From NCBI GenBank assembly GCA_037015955.1, contig CP143548.1:2102001-2166000 (forward strand): a stretch of 64,000 nucleotides of DNA, given 5' to 3'. Within the stretch, counting starts at the first letter, position 1. Every line of letters begins with the position of its first letter. Of the stretch, positions 53,904 to 62,394 are shown piece after piece. The stretch comes from Lachnospiraceae bacterium JLR.KK008 (GTDB lineage Bacteria > Bacillota > Clostridia > Lachnospirales > Lachnospiraceae). The notes under the pieces are model-generated. The model saw only the letters and a list, made by a program, of their open reading frames with translations, was not told where the DNA came from and made no database searches. The position numbers and the translations under genes are program-made.

Positions 53904-54782
53904 TTATTCGATATTCTGTATCTGTTCCCGCACCTTTTCGATCTCCGTTTTCAGATCAATCGCATGATTGGAGATCTCGATATCCGTTGTCTTCGAGAGG
54001 ATCGTATTCGCCTCACGATTCATCTCCTGTGCAATGAAGTCGAGCTTGCGTCCCACGCTTCCGCCCGCAGTAAGCGCCTCCCTCGTCTGTGCAATGTGAC
54101 TTCTGAGCCTTACCAGTTCCTCATCCACACATACCTTATCCGCAAATATCGTCACTTCCGTGAGCAGCCGCGTCTCATCCACCTTTGTGTCTTCCAGCAG
54201 CTCCTGCACTTTTTCCTTCAGTTTTTCCTTATATTCCGCGATAATATGCGGAGAACGGGCGGCAATAACATCAACGCCCGCCGTCATATTGTCCAGTTTG
54301 TCCAGCAGATCTTTTTTCAGATTTTCCCCTTCTGTGACCCTCGTGCGGACAAAGCCATCCGCCGCACCGCGCACTGCCTGTTCCAGGCCTTTCCAAAGCT
54401 GTTCTTCGTCTACGGCCTGCTCCTCCATGCCAAACACTTCCGGATACCTTGACAGCGTGGAGACGCGAACATCGTCTTCCAGTGCAAACTCCTCCGCCAT
54501 CTGCCGCAGATACCGCACATATTCCCCGGCAATCGCCCTGTTATATTTCACGCATACATTGCTCTCGGTAAAATCTTCATAAGTAATAAACACGTCCACT
54601 TTACCCCGGCCGATATAATCCTTGAGCAGCCCCCGGACAGCGGACTCAAAAAGCCCGAGCTTTTTCGGCATCTTAATATTCACGTCCAGATACCTGTGAT
54701 TGACTGCTTTCATCTCCACCGTAAACTTACGTTCTCCTTCGGAAAACTCACATCTTCCAAAGCCTGTCATACTTTTGATCAT
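53904..54782 (-). CDS. yicC: YicC family endoribonuclease-like protein
   Basis: The 292-residue protein starts MIKSMTGFGR and contains VEMKAVNHRYLDVNIKMP near residue 27 and the conserved C-terminal HFIAQEMNREANTILSK-type segment (LDFIAQEMNREANTI) and IEKVREQIQNIE. YicC homologues have been described as endoribonucleases. ATG 54782 gives the usual length; the long upstream extension of the frame is rejected because it covers the promoter and leader. Confidence 0.92.
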   Translation of the reverse strand: MIKSMTGFGRCEFSEGERKFTVEMKAVNHRYLDVNIKMPKKLGLFESAVRGLLKDYIGRGKVDVFITYEDFTESNVCVKYNRAIAGEYVRYLRQMAEEFALEDDVRVSTLSRYPEVFGMEEQAVDEEQLWKGLEQAVRGAADGFVRTRVTEGENLKKDLLDKLDNMTAGVDVIAARSPHIIAEYKEKLKEKVQELLEDTKVDETRLLTEVTIFADKVCVDEELVRLRSHIAQTREALTAGGSVGRKLDFIAQEMNREANTILSKTTDIEISNHAIDLKTEIEKVREQIQNIE

Positions 54783-54855
54783 CGCGTACTCTACCTTCTT
54801 TATCTGAGTTATCTGAAAATCAGATCCGGAATCCCTGATCTGGACATTAATTCTA

Positions 54856-54884
54856 ATTATAGAACAAGAATATGCTTCAGTCAA
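54856..54884 (-). promoter_or_regulatory. Sigma-A promoter of the yicC operon
   Basis: TTGACT (54879-54884) and TATAAT (54856-54861) are 17 bp apart. It probably drives yicC-remA-gmk-rpoZ-rimO-pgsA-cinA-zinc-ribbon gene. The leader contains a small CAGATC/GATCTG hairpin. Confidence 0.82.
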
Positions 54885-54890
54885 TAAAAT

Positions 54891-56240
54891 CTACGGACGC
54901 TTTTTGATATACTTGCGGTATGTATACAGGAATAATACAAGCGCAAGCGCCACAGACAGATAATCGGTCACCGGCTGGGCAAGCGCAAGTGTCCGCGCCG
55001 TATGCAGTACACCGTGAAAGATCAGCAGAATCGGAAGATACAGCAGCCCCTGTCTGCTCACCGAAAGGATCAGCGCCGGAACCGCCGCTCCTGTGGACTG
55101 AATGGCATTGATCAGCACAAACAAAAGGCCCATAACCGGACCAGACAGAATATAAATCCGGGAAAAGGACATCCCATACACGAAAGCATCCTCATTGTCC
55201 AGAAAGGCCGTCACAAGCGGCCCTGCCCCGGCATAACAGATCACTGTCATCACCATGCTCAGCCCAAAGGCAAGGCAGAGAGAAAACTTCAGCACATCCA
55301 TATAACGTTTCCCGTCGCCGGCGCCAAAGCAATAGCCGAGCAGCGGCTGGATGCCTGTTCCCAGCCCGATCAGCAGCATGACAACGATCATATTGACCTT
55401 CATCGCAACACCCAGGCCCGCCACCGCCATATCTCCGTAGCCGGCCATCATATTATTGACAACGATATTGGAAGTGCTCATCAGGATGCTGTTCAGGGAA
55501 GCGGGAATCCCGATCGCCAGCACGCCCGCCGCGATACCGCTGCGGATACGGTAATCCTTCAGCCGTATGGACAGCATGGACTTCCCGGAAGTCAGATGAA
55601 CGAAATAAAATACTGCAGAGACTATATTACTGAGCGTCGTGGCAATGGCGGCGCCTGCCACGTTCCAGCCAAATCCAAGGATCAGAACCGGGTCAAGCAC
55701 AATGTTCAACAGATTGCCAAATACCATGCCGGCCATCGCTGTCCTGGCATTTCCTTCCGCACGGATGATATTGCTGAAACTGTTGCTGATGATCAGAAAC
55801 GGAATACCGCCTGCCACGATATTCAGATACTGTGAAGCATAGCCGATCGTCTCCTCACTGGCGCCGATCATTCGGCAGACCGGCAGCACAAAAATCCATA
55901 TGAGTACCATTGACACAACGCCGATCGTCAGTCCGGTCCAAAAACAGAAGGAAGAAGTGTTTTTCGCCTTCTGACCGTTTCCCTCGCCGATCATCCGTGA
56001 GATCAGCGAAGTCCCGCCGATGCCAAACAGCATACCGACCGCCATAAAAAACAGAAATGCCGGCGTAGCTACGGAAACTGCCGCCACCATGTAGGCGTCT
56101 TTCGTCTGGCCGATAAAAAATGTATCCGCCAGATTATATAAAAGTACCATGATCATGCTGATAATAGACGGTACCACATTGCTGATAACCGCTTTGGGTA
56201 CCGGTGCGTTCTTAAAAATTTCCATTGTCTTGTCTTTCAT
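54891..56240 (-). CDS. MATE family efflux transporter
   Basis: The 449-residue protein has 12 predicted helices in two halves and MATE features such as NLADTFFIGQ, GGTSLISRMIGEGN near the first half and AGYGDMAVAGLGVAMKV in the second. It should expel cationic drugs or metabolites using an ion gradient. Its start overlaps the end of a MarR gene by 29 bp, and both are controlled from one MarR-type operator. GGAGAAAGAAG precedes ATG 56240. Confidence 0.93.
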   Translation of the reverse strand: MKDKTMEIFKNAPVPKAVISNVVPSIISMIMVLLYNLADTFFIGQTKDAYMVAAVSVATPAFLFFMAVGMLFGIGGTSLISRMIGEGNGQKAKNTSSFCFWTGLTIGVVSMVLIWIFVLPVCRMIGASEETIGYASQYLNIVAGGIPFLIISNSFSNIIRAEGNARTAMAGMVFGNLLNIVLDPVLILGFGWNVAGAAIATTLSNIVSAVFYFVHLTSGKSMLSIRLKDYRIRSGIAAGVLAIGIPASLNSILMSTSNIVVNNMMAGYGDMAVAGLGVAMKVNMIVVMLLIGLGTGIQPLLGYCFGAGDGKRYMDVLKFSLCLAFGLSMVMTVICYAGAGPLVTAFLDNEDAFVYGMSFSRIYILSGPVMGLLFVLINAIQSTGAAVPALILSVSRQGLLYLPILLIFHGVLHTARTLALAQPVTDYLSVALALVLFLYTYRKYIKKRP

Positions 56241-56733
56241 CTTCTTTCTCCTCTCCTGTCGGAAGTGAGTGTTCCGGGCTGCCGCTCTCCGTCTGCTTCA
56301 GATTCTGTTCCGCCTGTTTCAGATTATGGTAGACTCTCTGCAGCAGGCCGCATAAAACTTCCTGCTCCGTCTCCGTAATCCCCTGGATCATGATCTTCTG
56401 CACAAGAGACTTCTTCGCATCAATCTCCTGCATGATCTCCCGGCCCTTCCCGGTCAGAAAGATCTGGCCCGCACGACTGCCCGGTCGTTTCTCCTCTCTC
56501 ACGACCAACTCTTTTTTCTCTAAAATTTTCACTACATGCAGGACACTCGTATGTTTTACATCAAAAAATGCGGCAATGCCGGCCAGCGTGCATCGTTTCC
56601 CGTCTCCATAGTACAGATATTCCAGAATGTCAAGCTGTGTCCCTGTCAGACCGTGGACTTTTAAATTGCGGTTTTTCCCTCGTTCCAACTGGTTATGGAT
56701 TCGTTTGATACAGATGCAGATGTCTTCTTTCAT
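56212..56733 (-). CDS. MarR family transcriptional regulator
   Basis: The 173-residue protein has a winged helix-turn-helix (about 30-100; LTGTQLDILEYLYYG, FFDVKHTSVLHVVKILEKKELVVREEKRPGSRAGQIFLTGKG) and a helical C-terminus with a disordered acidic tail. It probably represses itself and the MATE gene downstream until a ligand binds. TAAGGAGAGGAATTG precedes ATG 56733. Confidence 0.93.
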   Translation of the reverse strand: MKEDICICIKRIHNQLERGKNRNLKVHGLTGTQLDILEYLYYGDGKRCTLAGIAAFFDVKHTSVLHVVKILEKKELVVREEKRPGSRAGQIFLTGKGREIMQEIDAKKSLVQKIMIQGITETEQEVLCGLLQRVYHNLKQAEQNLKQTESGSPEHSLPTGEEKEDERQDNGNF

Positions 56734-56759
56734 CAATTCCTCTCCTTACCTTCGCGCCC

Positions 56760-56783
56760 TAATATGTAGCAAGCTACATATTA
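56760..56783. promoter_or_regulatory. MarR operator over the -10 box
   Basis: TAATATGTAGC and GCTACATATTA are perfect 11-bp arms separated by AA. The upstream end is the -10 box itself, so bound repressor would block RNA polymerase. Its size and symmetry fit a MarR dimer site. Confidence 0.88.
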
Positions 56784-56806
56784 ACGTATTTTTTAAAATA
56801 ATGCAA
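56778..56806 (-). promoter_or_regulatory. Promoter of the marR-MATE operon
   Basis: TTGCAT (56801-56806) and TAATAT (56778-56783) are 17 bp apart on the minus strand; the -10 is part of the operator. Confidence 0.75.
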
Positions 56807-56962
56807 GCGCTGATTTTCCACATGCCCTGACACTGTAACCATATTCTGTTTCTGTTTTTGCATATACGGATCGTCCCCAAACCGCCTCAGAGAAGTATTG
56901 TCAAGTGTGTTTGTAAATTTTCCAAAAATAAACAAAATTCAATGCATGATGATAAATTTAAC

Positions 56963-56991
56963 AAAAATCCCCACAGCTTACTGTGAGGATT
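56963..56991 (-). terminator. Terminator of the lipoprotein 1 transcript
   Basis: AATCCTCACAG and CTGTGGGGATT form an 11-bp stem with one wobble and a 4-nt loop, followed by T5 on the minus strand. It ends the unit that includes the lipoprotein gene and the gene fragments behind it. Confidence 0.85.
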
Positions 56992-57104
56992 TCAAATTAT
57001 ACCTGCTAATTTGCGAAATAGCTGTAGCATGAACCAAAAATTGTAGCAAAGGTACTTATAGACATTGCTGCCCCCAAAAGCACTCTTTGAAAAGAGCATA
57101 AATC

Positions 57105-57285
57105 TCAGCGTACAGCTTCAAAATTCCCTGATTCCATACTATAAACATGATCACAAAGGATATTTATATCTTCTGAATTATGACTGGTAATTAAAATTAT
57201 TTTTCCACATGTATTATGATTTCGGATCAAGTCCTACTTTATCCATAATACCTTCTAAATAAGGTCTGTTATTCTTATCCTGCAT
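57105..57285 (-). pseudogene. Remnant of an ABC transporter ATPase gene
   Basis: Two pieces survive on the minus strand. 57214-57285 reads MQDKNNRPYLEGIMDKVGLDPKS then stops, like the segment before the signature in bacteriocin/antibiotic-type ABC ATPases. 57105-57206, in another frame, reads GKIILITSHNSEDINILCDHV and continues to a stop, the H-loop region of such an ATPase. The signature and Walker B region between them, and the whole Walker A part, are missing. It follows the lipoprotein 1 gene, so a transporter probably once belonged to this unit. Confidence 0.7.
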
Positions 57286-57288
57286 TTG

Positions 57289-57360
57289 TCATGGCAAGCG
57301 AATTGTATAATTTGCCCCATTATTGAGCATACAGGCCTCTTTAAGTCTGTTTTCAAATAA
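57289..57360 (-). pseudogene. Fragment resembling a histidine kinase C-terminus
   Basis: Directly after the lipoprotein 1 stop, 23 codons read LFENRLKEACMLNNGANYTI and then RLP-stop. Ending in [FY]TIRLP after a GA/GT turn is characteristic of HATPase domains of sensor kinases. There is no start codon or upstream domain. The similarity is short, so this is tentative. Confidence 0.45.
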
Positions 57361-57373
57361 TTACAAAATTTTC

Positions 57374-58546
57374 TCAAGGTATAATCTCCTTCGCTGTCTG
57401 TGCATCTATAATGACCTGAATATCCTGCTCATGCTGTTCACTTTTTTCGATCCCCTTCACGATCCAGACAGGCTTTACATCATATACGCCTGTTCCTGAA
57501 GATAAATCAACATAATAGCATAATTCTGCTTCTGTCATTTCATATGTTGAGCTTCCGAGTATTTGGTTATACTTATGAGCAACCGTTTCAGCAATCACAT
57601 CCATAGGAGCTAAAGAGACTGCCATTCCTTCATCAGAAATTTCAAATACTTTTTCAATGTTCAAATACTCTATTCCATCTTTTGATATAAATGCCTGTAC
57701 CGGAGCATTTACATCTGCTACATCTGAAAATATCTCACAATACACATGATAAAGCGGCAGTTCTCTGTATATCTGATTGACACAAAAATAATAGCCTTCA
57801 TCTGAGACGGACCACCCGCTTTTATAGTTTGCCCGGTCAATATTTCCGTCCATATCTTCGTGATATTCCTGTGACTGCATACAATTGTAATCTAACGCAT
57901 ATCCCGTATAAACATGCTCAAATTTAATATTCACTTCTGTTAATGCGTTATCAATTATCTGAAAAGCCTCCTCACGCGTCATAAATGACAACTGCTCTTC
58001 TGTAGAATACAAACCTGCATTATATCGATCATCTGCCGGATCAAGTACAAAAGAGCTGAGTATATATGGCATCAGATCTCTTTGCATATATGACATCTGA
58101 CTGGAAAGCGGACCATAAGATAATGTTATTTCCTCTGGAGTGACATAAGTTGCCGTATCTACTTTTTCCCCATATTCGTTTTTTTCTTCATAACTGTATA
58201 CTTCGTAATCATCATTACCGCTGAATAATGATTGAAATGCCCACTCCTCATTTACTTTCAACATTCTTGCTTTCGCGGTAATTGGAAATTTTTCTCCTAA
58301 ATCAGCACCAACAATAACATCCATCTTAAAATCAACATTTTCTATGGTATTCTCGTAACTTGCTGGAAAAGTAATTTTCTCATCAGGTATATCGTTTTCT
58401 ACATAAGATTCTTCTGTTTCAGAACCCACTTCATTTTGAACATCTGCTATTTTACTTCCAGAATCCTGTCCCTGCCCTGAATTTCCACACCCAAATATAG
58501 ACATAGAAAAAATAACAATCAATATCAAACATAGTTGCCTTTTCAT
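57374..58546 (-). CDS. Lipoprotein 1, paralogue of the gene at 61129-62244
   Basis: The 390-residue protein has a lipoprotein signal ending at Cys20 (SIFGC) and a disordered acidic linker. It shares a pattern with the second lipoprotein of the island: LSFMTREEA against LSFMSREDA, a PLYHVY against PVYRNE segment, PVWIVKG against PVWCVDF, and IIDAQTAKEI against RFNAITGEEI at the C-terminus. The family is not recognised; such proteins may bind a ligand or protect against one. ATG 58546 follows AAAAGGAGAAAGTCGG. The leader of about 100 nt starts at a promoter shared with the paralogue. Confidence 0.75.
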   Translation of the reverse strand: MKRQLCLILIVIFSMSIFGCGNSGQGQDSGSKIADVQNEVGSETEESYVENDIPDEKITFPASYENTIENVDFKMDVIVGADLGEKFPITAKARMLKVNEEWAFQSLFSGNDDYEVYSYEEKNEYGEKVDTATYVTPEEITLSYGPLSSQMSYMQRDLMPYILSSFVLDPADDRYNAGLYSTEEQLSFMTREEAFQIIDNALTEVNIKFEHVYTGYALDYNCMQSQEYHEDMDGNIDRANYKSGWSVSDEGYYFCVNQIYRELPLYHVYCEIFSDVADVNAPVQAFISKDGIEYLNIEKVFEISDEGMAVSLAPMDVIAETVAHKYNQILGSSTYEMTEAELCYYVDLSSGTGVYDVKPVWIVKGIEKSEQHEQDIQVIIDAQTAKEIIP

Positions 58547-58651
58547 CCGACTTTCTCCTTTTAATTTTGTTTTTACCATATTAAATTCCTCCATTCTGTA
58601 TTAGGTAGTGAACTTTTGTGTAGCTGTTCTGTGAAATCAATGGCACTTCTC

Positions 58652-58679
58652 ATTATCTTTATTCCGGTCATGATTACAA
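58652..58679 (-). promoter_or_regulatory. Promoter of lipoprotein 1
   Basis: TTGTAA (58674-58679) and GATAAT (58652-58657) are 16 bp apart on the minus strand. The same boxes and spacing occur before lipoprotein 2 at 62323-62350. Downstream, 58624-58646 matches 62294-62316 with two differences in 23. Confidence 0.7.
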
Positions 58680-58693
58680 CCCCATTGGCACCA

Positions 58694-58723
58694 AACGACA
58701 TTTTTTTCATTCATTTGGTCATT
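58694..58723 (-). promoter_or_regulatory. LytTR-type direct repeat before lipoprotein 1
   Basis: On the minus strand AATGACCAA (58715-58723) and AATGTCGTT (58694-58702) lie exactly 21 bp apart, centre to centre, and end 14 bp before the -35 box. Paired 9-bp direct repeats with 12 bp between them are the binding geometry of AgrA/LytTR regulators. The LytTR gene lies 200 bp away. Confidence 0.7.
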
Positions 58724-58741
58724 CCAGTAATTTTTTTCATT

Positions 58742-58780
58742 ATTTTTGGTCGATTACAAAACGGGAACCTCGGATTGCAA
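58742..58780. repeat. Inverted repeat GGTCGATT-N23-AATCGACC
   Basis: Perfect 8-bp arms flank 23 bp in the gap between lipoprotein 1 and the regulator gene. It could form a hairpin or bind a protein; no T tract makes it a clear terminator. Confidence 0.5.
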
Positions 58781-58831
58781 TCGACCATTTTCTTATTCTT
58801 ATTTTTCAATTTATCCCAAAATCCACAAAAA

Positions 58832-58882
58832 AATGTCTTTTCATACAAGCCTTTTGTATTTTTCTGGCCTTTATTGTATAGT
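58832..58882 (+). promoter_or_regulatory. Promoter of the LytTR-GHKL pair with one half-site
   Basis: TTGTAT (58854-58859) and TATAGT (58877-58882) are 17 bp apart on the plus strand. AATGTCTTT (58832-58840) lies 13 bp before the -35, matching the half-site AATGTCGTT and its 14-bp distance at the lipoprotein promoters. The second half-site 21 bp further up (TTATCCCAA) is poor. Autoregulation is plausible. Confidence 0.55.
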
Positions 58883-58925
58883 ACAAAGAGTAAATGAGGT
58901 AAATGACACGAAAAGAGGAATGAGA

Positions 58926-59630
58926 ATGCGAATACTCATCTGTGACGATGATGCGCTGATAATTGAACAGCTTCAGAAATATATAAAAAATTTTTTTGAA
59001 AACATCGGTGTGAAATGTCCTGAATTAATTTGCTTTTCTGATGGGGAATCTCTCTTGGCAGATGAAGGTGAAAAGGACATTCTGTTTCTTGACGTAGAAA
59101 TGCCCGGGATGAATGGTATCTATGTGGGAAAGGAGTTAAAAAAGAAGAATGAAAATATTATTATTTTTATTGTGACTTCTTATTCCGAATATCTTGATGA
59201 GGCAATGCGGTTCCATGTATTCCGCTACCTTTCCAAGCCTTTGACGAAACAACGTTTTTTTCGTAATATGAAAGATGCGGTTGACCTGTATAACACCATG
59301 ACAGTAAAAATCCCGGTTGAAACAAAACACGGCGTGCATACACTGCTTGCATCCTCCGTCATAGCAGTAGAGGCACAGGGCAGAAAGGTAACGGTACATA
59401 CCACTCTGTGTGATTTTGAATCCACCCACAATATGCAGTACTGGCTGGAACTTCTCCCTAAAAACAATTTCTTCCAGACACACCGCAGTTTCATTATCAA
59501 TTTTGAACATGTCACAGATTTTGACCGTAATCTTGTTCATTTATCAGAAAATCAATCTGCTTATCTGACAAAAAGAAAATACAGCTCATTCAAAGAAGCC
59601 TATCTCCTTTATTTAGAAAGTACAAGGTAA
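58926..59630 (+). CDS. LytTR-family response regulator (AgrA-like)
   Basis: The 234-residue protein has a receiver domain (acidic pocket CDDD at 6-9, phospho-acceptor Asp56 in LFLDVEMPG, Lys in RYLSKPL) and a C-terminal LytTR DNA-binding domain (about 130-232) with FFQTHRSFIIN. LytTR proteins bind paired direct repeats. ATG 58926 follows AGAGG at a normal distance; an ATG two codons earlier is too close. The kinase gene starts 5 bp after its stop. Confidence 0.92.
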   Translation: MRILICDDDALIIEQLQKYIKNFFENIGVKCPELICFSDGESLLADEGEKDILFLDVEMPGMNGIYVGKELKKKNENIIIFIVTSYSEYLDEAMRFHVFRYLSKPLTKQRFFRNMKDAVDLYNTMTVKIPVETKHGVHTLLASSVIAVEAQGRKVTVHTTLCDFESTHNMQYWLELLPKNNFFQTHRSFIINFEHVTDFDRNLVHLSENQSAYLTKRKYSSFKEAYLLYLESTR

Positions 59631-59635
59631 AGCAA

Positions 59636-60949
59636 ATGGTAAATACAATCTGTTATTTTTTCGGTTTTCTTGTAGAAGCAATGATACTCTGGCAGTACTC
59701 CTGCAATTTATTTCCCGCCAGACACACCAGGCCGAGAAGGCTTGCCGTGCTATGCGGTTTATATTTTATGCTGTTTTGCGTATCACTGTCTGAAGCTATA
59801 TGGATCAATCTCGTATTATATTTTTTACTGAATTTCATTTTCTTAGTGACTCAATGTTCTCTGAATCGGTACGCGGCAGTATTTCATTCTTCCATACTGA
59901 CGGCTGTTATGACAATGAGTGAATTAATTGTTTATGCCATTACCAAACGGTTTGCCCCTCACTTCCTTGATAATGGCAGGGAATTTTATCATCTTTTATT
60001 TTTTTCGGTCTTTAGTAAGCTCATATTCTTTGCTGTTGCTTATATACTGATGCACCTGATGCAAAACCCGAAGAAGGATACAGGGCAGTATGATCAGTCT
60101 GTTTTTCTATTTGTTTTCATTCCCTTAACCTCAATTTTTATTATGTTTACTTACATAAGTATTGGCGAATCCGTTTCCCTCCCAGCGTCACTTGACTGGA
60201 TGGTTGCTGTGGGCGCTGTTTTTTTGCTGGCAGCAAATCTGCTTATGTTTGAAATCAACCAGTATCATCAGAAAAAAAACAGGGAATTTACAGAAATACA
60301 GTTATTGCTCCAAAAAGAGTCAGATTTGGCTGGATATTATAAGATGCTGAATGTACAGAATGAAAACCAGCGTATTTTAATCCATGACATAAAAAAGCAC
60401 CTGCAGTCCATTGATATGCTGAATGAACAAAAAGAGTATGCTAAGATAAGAGCCTATATCCGGCAATTGGTACTCTCACCAGACCTGAAGGAATTTTCCA
60501 GACTATGCGACCATGAAATGCTGAATTCCATTCTATGCCGCTATATGCAGCAATGCACTGACAGCCACATAACTTTTCATGCTGACATTCGAAGTGGAAC
60601 GACAGATTTTATTGCTGACAACGACCTTACCTCATTGTTCTGCAATCTGCTCGACAATGCTGTGAAAGCGGCTGAATACATTCCAGAATCATTTATTGAA
60701 ATTAGTACAAGCAAAAAAGCAAAAAATCCATTTACAGTTTTGACGGTCATAAATTCCTGCCGGACAGATCCTTTCATAACGAAAAACGGTAGTCCGACTA
60801 TAAATATACCCCGAAGCCATAAGCATGGTTTCGGACTTAAAAGCATCCGCAAAATTGTCACCAAGTACAATGGGAATATGCAGATATACTACAATTCTGA
60901 TACGCTGACGTTCCATGCAATCATTATTTTAAAACAACAGGGATTATGA
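59636..60949 (+). CDS. GHKL sensor histidine kinase (AgrC-like)
   Basis: The 437-residue protein has six or so N-terminal membrane helices (to about residue 207), a short coiled coil, the phospho-acceptor His250 in LIHDIKKHLQ, and a GHKL ATPase domain with LLDNAVKAA and HGFGLKSI. This plan, and the missing classical H-box, put it with AgrC-type peptide-sensing kinases. No AgrB or AgrD gene is present, so the ligand is unknown. It pairs with the LytTR regulator. Confidence 0.92.
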   Translation: MVNTICYFFGFLVEAMILWQYSCNLFPARHTRPRRLAVLCGLYFMLFCVSLSEAIWINLVLYFLLNFIFLVTQCSLNRYAAVFHSSILTAVMTMSELIVYAITKRFAPHFLDNGREFYHLLFFSVFSKLIFFAVAYILMHLMQNPKKDTGQYDQSVFLFVFIPLTSIFIMFTYISIGESVSLPASLDWMVAVGAVFLLAANLLMFEINQYHQKKNREFTEIQLLLQKESDLAGYYKMLNVQNENQRILIHDIKKHLQSIDMLNEQKEYAKIRAYIRQLVLSPDLKEFSRLCDHEMLNSILCRYMQQCTDSHITFHADIRSGTTDFIADNDLTSLFCNLLDNAVKAAEYIPESFIEISTSKKAKNPFTVLTVINSCRTDPFITKNGSPTINIPRSHKHGFGLKSIRKIVTKYNGNMQIYYNSDTLTFHAIIILKQQGL

Positions 60950-60965
60950 AAAACCATAATCCCTG
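60938..60965. terminator. Bidirectional hairpin between kinase and lipoprotein 2
   Basis: CAGGGATTATG and CATAATCCCTG form a perfect 11-bp stem overlapping the kinase stop. On the minus strand TTGTTTT follows, so it suits lipoprotein 2 transcripts best; the kinase operon can use it too. Confidence 0.75.
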
Positions 60966-61128
60966 TCTCTGCCTGTCAATACCCTATTTTGATGTAAAAC
61001 TATTAAATGATCCTGGTTATGTCAAACTTACTGGTGAAAATCCATATATCCAGTCCAGCCATTCATTTGAAACACATATATCCAAAACAGCGATTAACTT
61101 CCCCGCGAATGTTCCTGCTGATTTGCAG

Positions 61129-62244
61129 TTATCTTATTTCCTCTCCTGTGATTGCGTTAAACCGAATTGAATACCTGCTGTCTTCAACCGATTGTCCATC
61201 TACTTCAAAATCAACACACCATACCGGAATCAGTTCCATCTCTGTCAAAGAGTCTTCCCTCAGAAGCGGAAAATACTCCATCCAGATATTCTTTGCCCTG
61301 AACTCGCTTGTTAAAATCACATCACCAAATCTTTTCACGATTGCTTCTTTGATGCCGTCCTCACCTATGATAATCGCTTCCTTCTGATGTTCCTCATAAG
61401 GCTCAAACATTCCCATCATGGTTATCATTTCGATCCCATTATTTGATAGCAACGCCGTTACAGTAGCCGGATAAGCCAGAAATCTCTCACTCGTTTGCCT
61501 CAGATTTGGCTCATTTCGGTATACGGGAATCCCATTTACATTCATTCGAAAACTGATTCGGTACACTTCCATGCCTTCGTCAAACGTATCACTTCCATAT
61601 CCCTTTGCCGACAGAAACTGATAGTCGCCATCTTCCAATATTGCCTTTTTCACACTCTCAAAATCCGCCTGATCCATAGCAACCACATCGAAAGCTTCCA
61701 GTTCTCCACCCACGTCAAGCATCCCTATAAAGCTCTGCAGCCTTGCAACAGCATCTTCCCGGGACATAAAAGAAAGATCCCTGTCATCTGCCAGTCCCAT
61801 CTCCCCTGCATAGGAACAATAGGTGTCCAAATGGTTTGCCATATCGTTTCTTTGATATGTCAGGGAGCCACCCGTGGATTTATCGCTTCCATCATCAGCA
61901 ACAAGGTTTCCTTCTGCATTTCCTATTGCTTCCTGCACTTTATCATAGTCAAAGCTTTTTAACTGCGTTGCATACTCATAAAGGTTATTTTCCGGCACTT
62001 TCAATTCTGCACTGATGAACAGATTTTCATCCAGTTTTTCATCTACGAAAGCTGTTGTATCCTGCTCATCTTCGACATCAATATTTGTCTCATCCTGTGC
62101 TTCAACCATCTGAGTGTCTGCTGCTGTACTACCATGGTCAATGTCTGGGACTTCTCCCTGAGATGTGCTGGCACAACCGCCTAATAATGTCAGAAGAATA
62201 AGCATACTCATTGAAGCTATCATCGTTTTTTTCATCTTTTTCAT
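61129..62244 (-). CDS. Lipoprotein 2, paralogue of the gene at 57374-58546
   Basis: The 371-residue protein has a lipoprotein signal ending at Cys24 (LGGC), an acidic linker and the outer domain described for lipoprotein 1. Overall identity is low; conserved points are LSFMSREDAV, PVYRNE, MELIPVWCVDF and the C-terminal AITGEE. GGGGAGACCGATAG precedes ATG 62244. It is convergent with the kinase gene and carries its own copy of the LytTR promoter module. Confidence 0.78.
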   Translation of the reverse strand: MKKMKKTMIASMSMLILLTLLGGCASTSQGEVPDIDHGSTAADTQMVEAQDETNIDVEDEQDTTAFVDEKLDENLFISAELKVPENNLYEYATQLKSFDYDKVQEAIGNAEGNLVADDGSDKSTGGSLTYQRNDMANHLDTYCSYAGEMGLADDRDLSFMSREDAVARLQSFIGMLDVGGELEAFDVVAMDQADFESVKKAILEDGDYQFLSAKGYGSDTFDEGMEVYRISFRMNVNGIPVYRNEPNLRQTSERFLAYPATVTALLSNNGIEMITMMGMFEPYEEHQKEAIIIGEDGIKEAIVKRFGDVILTSEFRAKNIWMEYFPLLREDSLTEMELIPVWCVDFEVDGQSVEDSRYSIRFNAITGEEIR

Positions 62245-62322
62245 CTATCGGTCTCCCCTTCCTTTCAATGCAATCAATGAAATGAATCTTGTTGCTGTTT
62301 TGTGAAATCAATGACATATCCC

Positions 62323-62350
62323 ATTATCCATGTTTCAGTCATGAGTTCAA
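62323..62350 (-). promoter_or_regulatory. Promoter of lipoprotein 2
   Basis: TTGAAC (62345-62350) and GATAAT (62323-62328) are 16 bp apart on the minus strand, the same boxes and spacing as at lipoprotein 1. Confidence 0.7.
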
Positions 62351-62364
62351 CCCTTCTTGCACCA

Positions 62365-62394
62365 AACGACACTTTTTACCTTTATATGGTCATT
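62365..62394 (-). promoter_or_regulatory. LytTR-type direct repeat before lipoprotein 2
   Basis: AATGACCAT (62386-62394) and AGTGTCGTT (62365-62373) are 21 bp apart centre to centre and end 14 bp before the -35 box. Spacing and bases repeat those at lipoprotein 1, as expected for common control by one LytTR protein. Confidence 0.7.
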
